Positions 63,098-64,000 of a stretch of 64,000 bases of DNA are shown in pieces; the first letter of the stretch is position 1, and each line of letters starts with the position of its first letter. The position numbers and the translations under genes were made by a program. The notes under the pieces are model-generated. The model searched no databases and was not told where the DNA came from. It worked only from the letters and a program-made list of their open reading frames with translations. Origin of the DNA: Hallella mizrahii (GTDB lineage Bacteria; Bacteroidota; Bacteroidia; Bacteroidales; Bacteroidaceae). The stretch covers positions 1 to 64,000 of the forward strand of contig NZ_VUNG01000003.1 in the NCBI RefSeq assembly GCF_009695775.1, in the 5' to 3' direction.

Positions 63098-63721
63098 TTA
63101 ACGATATTCGACCTTTACGACGACGACTCGGATGTGCTGGTCGCCGCTGTCAGTCTTCACTTTAGCGATATGCCAGTCGCTGGGGAAGAAGAGAAAGAAG
63201 TGCTGTGGGTCGCTGTCGAAGAAGCGGGCACGCTGTGGATCATAGTCGTAGTGCACGACATCGGGTCGGTAGGGCACGTTGATCTTGCTGGTGAAGTGGT
63301 CGATGAGCCCGAAGCGCTCCGTGCCTTTCACGACATATTGGAAGTCGATATGGTGGTGATGACTCTCCGACCGTTGGAGACTGAGTTCCCGGTTGACGTC
63401 GTCTTCCACACTGGCGACAAGCGTAGAGCCGGGAATTGGCGTGCGTCCTTTGGGCAGGGCGAGCAAGTCTGTCTTTGCCAACCAGCTGAAGAGAGCCTTC
63501 CACTGTTCTGGATTCTTTTGATATTGCGTATAGAACTCAGCGGCGTTTACTGTGGCGTGCGGGCTTGCAGCCGTGAATCCCTCGCGCCAGGCACCACTGT
63601 TCATCCAGTTCTGTGCCTCTTTGACGAAGGTTTTGTCGGCATAGTATTTCGTGTAATAACCTTGAGCATGTATGGCTACTGTCAGCAGACAGGACAGCAG
63701 AAAGAGAAATATTTTTTTCAT
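63098..63721 (-). CDS. YhcH/YjgK/YiaL family protein, exported form
   Basis: A 207-residue cupin-like protein. The YhcH-type core has [18 protein letters not shown] (about 120-137), the acidic [12 protein letters not shown] and the final [14 protein letters not shown]. The histidines and the glutamate of GTE probably bind a metal. Family members are linked to sialic acid or other sugar acid metabolism, some as anomerases. Unlike the E. coli proteins this one has a signal peptide ([20 protein letters not shown]), so it acts in the periplasm or is surface-exposed; the sugar is unknown. It lies 73 bases before mutS in the same orientation, and no partner enzyme is adjacent. Confidence 0.82.
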   Translation of the reverse strand: MKKIFLFLLSCLLTVAIHAQGYYTKYYADKTFVKEAQNWMNSGAWREGFTAASPHATVNAAEFYTQYQKNPEQWKALFSWLAKTDLLALPKGRTPIPGSTLVASVEDDVNRELSLQRSESHHHHIDFQYVVKGTERFGLIDHFTSKINVPYRPDVVHYDYDPQRARFFDSDPQHFFLFFPSDWHIAKVKTDSGDQHIRVVVVKVEYR

Positions 63722-63760
63722 AAGAATGATTTGCTAACGATGAAATGTCTTGTTGATGTC

Positions 63761-63792
63761 CCTATATATAATAAGGAGTGCGGGCAAATGTA
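63761..63792 (-). promoter_or_regulatory. -7 element and recurrent AT motif upstream of the YhcH-type gene
   Basis: Minus strand TACATTTG (plus 63785-63792) matches TAnnTTTG, 63 bases before the ATG. Next to it is CCTATATATAATAAGGAGTG (63761-63780), a 20-mer that also occurs after pckA (20939-20958). Confidence 0.45.
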
Positions 63793-63921
63793 ACGATGGG
63801 TGTCTTATTAAGGTGGTGGACACCTTATTATAATAATGTGCACTTGACATTGCATTGCCATAGGGTATGTGCGGCATGACGATGAGGTGTATTTCTGTCT
63901 TAAGCAGGCAGAACACCGCCA

Positions 63922-64000
63922 TCATGGCTTTTTCAGTCCGCCCAGTCCGGCGAGCAGTGCTCGTGCGAGCGGGTTGTTGTCGAAGTTCTCTTCTTCTTTC
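63922..64000 (-). CDS. C-terminal end of a truncated gene
   Basis: An open frame enters from the right edge and ends at TGA 63922-63924. The visible 25 residues are KEEENFDNNPLARALLAGL followed by GGLKKP. A charged stretch is followed by an alanine/leucine/glycine-rich tail; codon use is like the neighbours. This is too little to identify the protein. The 200 bases between it and the YhcH-type gene hold only the promoter region and an AT-rich stretch with GGTGTC/GACACC arms at about 63800-63820. Confidence 0.55.
   Translation of the reverse strand, partial: KEEENFDNNPLARALLAGLGGLKKP

Noticed and set aside
1..64000. tRNA or rRNA genes, rho-independent riboswitches, T-box before cysS
   Set aside because: No tRNA T-loop or anticodon-stem patterns and no conserved T-box or riboswitch core were seen in any gap; the structure before cysS ends in its own terminator well before the cysS promoter.

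Overview
This window looks like chromosomal DNA from a member of the Bacteroidales, most likely a Prevotella-type organism. Most upstream regions carry the Bacteroidetes primary-sigma promoter: a -7 element TAnnTTTG, often with TTG or TTTG about 20 bases further upstream. Shine-Dalgarno sequences are weak. IspG is the long form with an insertion, and BamA is followed by several Skp/OmpH genes. The secreted protein at 50.9 kb ends in a short domain of the YNLAGQRV type common in Prevotella. The genus is inferred; the family-level calls rest on visible motifs. No tRNA, rRNA, insertion sequence or CRISPR array was seen.

Layout, left to right. (1) 0-2 kb: two convergent CPBP-family membrane proteases. 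Just upstream of the second lies a small gene with a near-consensus double-glycine leader (LSxxExxxIxGG), broken by one extra G: a bacteriocin-like precursor with a candidate immunity or processing partner. (2) 2.3-7.8 kb: a complete L-rhamnose operon on the minus strand (AraC regulator, rhaB, rhaA, rhaT, rhaD). (3) 8-10.8 kb: gapA, mscL, murQ and an untracked 49-residue ORF with its own -7 box. (4) 10.9-15.2 kb: a nitrite-to-ammonia respiration operon (nrfH, nrfA and a split ResB/CcsA cytochrome c assembly pair). (5) 15.2-21 kb: a repeat-rich gap, then guaA, a sugar-nucleotidyltransferase and upp on the minus strand and pckA on the plus strand.

(6) 21.1-31.7 kb: a compact promoter / 32-residue membrane peptide / terminator unit, followed by an envelope-biogenesis run: surface lipoprotein, outer-membrane barrel, uppS, bamA, three Skp/OmpH chaperones, murI, rbfA and a Lol-type permease. 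(7) 31.8-42.7 kb: a PAP2 enzyme and NAD-dependent epimerase pair, rnr, an AAA-ATPase/nuclease gene, a structured gap of about 850 bp with a candidate small RNA, cysS and an S9 peptidase. (8) 42.9-50.6 kb: a hypothetical gene, rpoN, a PAP2-like protein, purE, ispG, an aldo/keto reductase, a small membrane protein and miaA. (9) 50.9-53.7 kb: an AT-rich secreted protein, a small acidic-tailed protein and a cluster of repeats. (10) 53.8-64 kb: nadA, a DnaA-box-rich region that is a candidate replication origin, rnc-fabF-acpP, a DUF4254/glycosyltransferase pair, mutS, a YhcH-type protein and the end of a truncated gene.

Most of the window is housekeeping or envelope metabolism. The parts most worth a second look are the broken double-glycine peptide with its CPBP neighbour, the DnaA-box cluster at 54.8-55.2 kb, the compact small-protein unit at 21.15-21.40 kb, the candidate small RNA before cysS, and the long inverted repeat between acpP and fabF.
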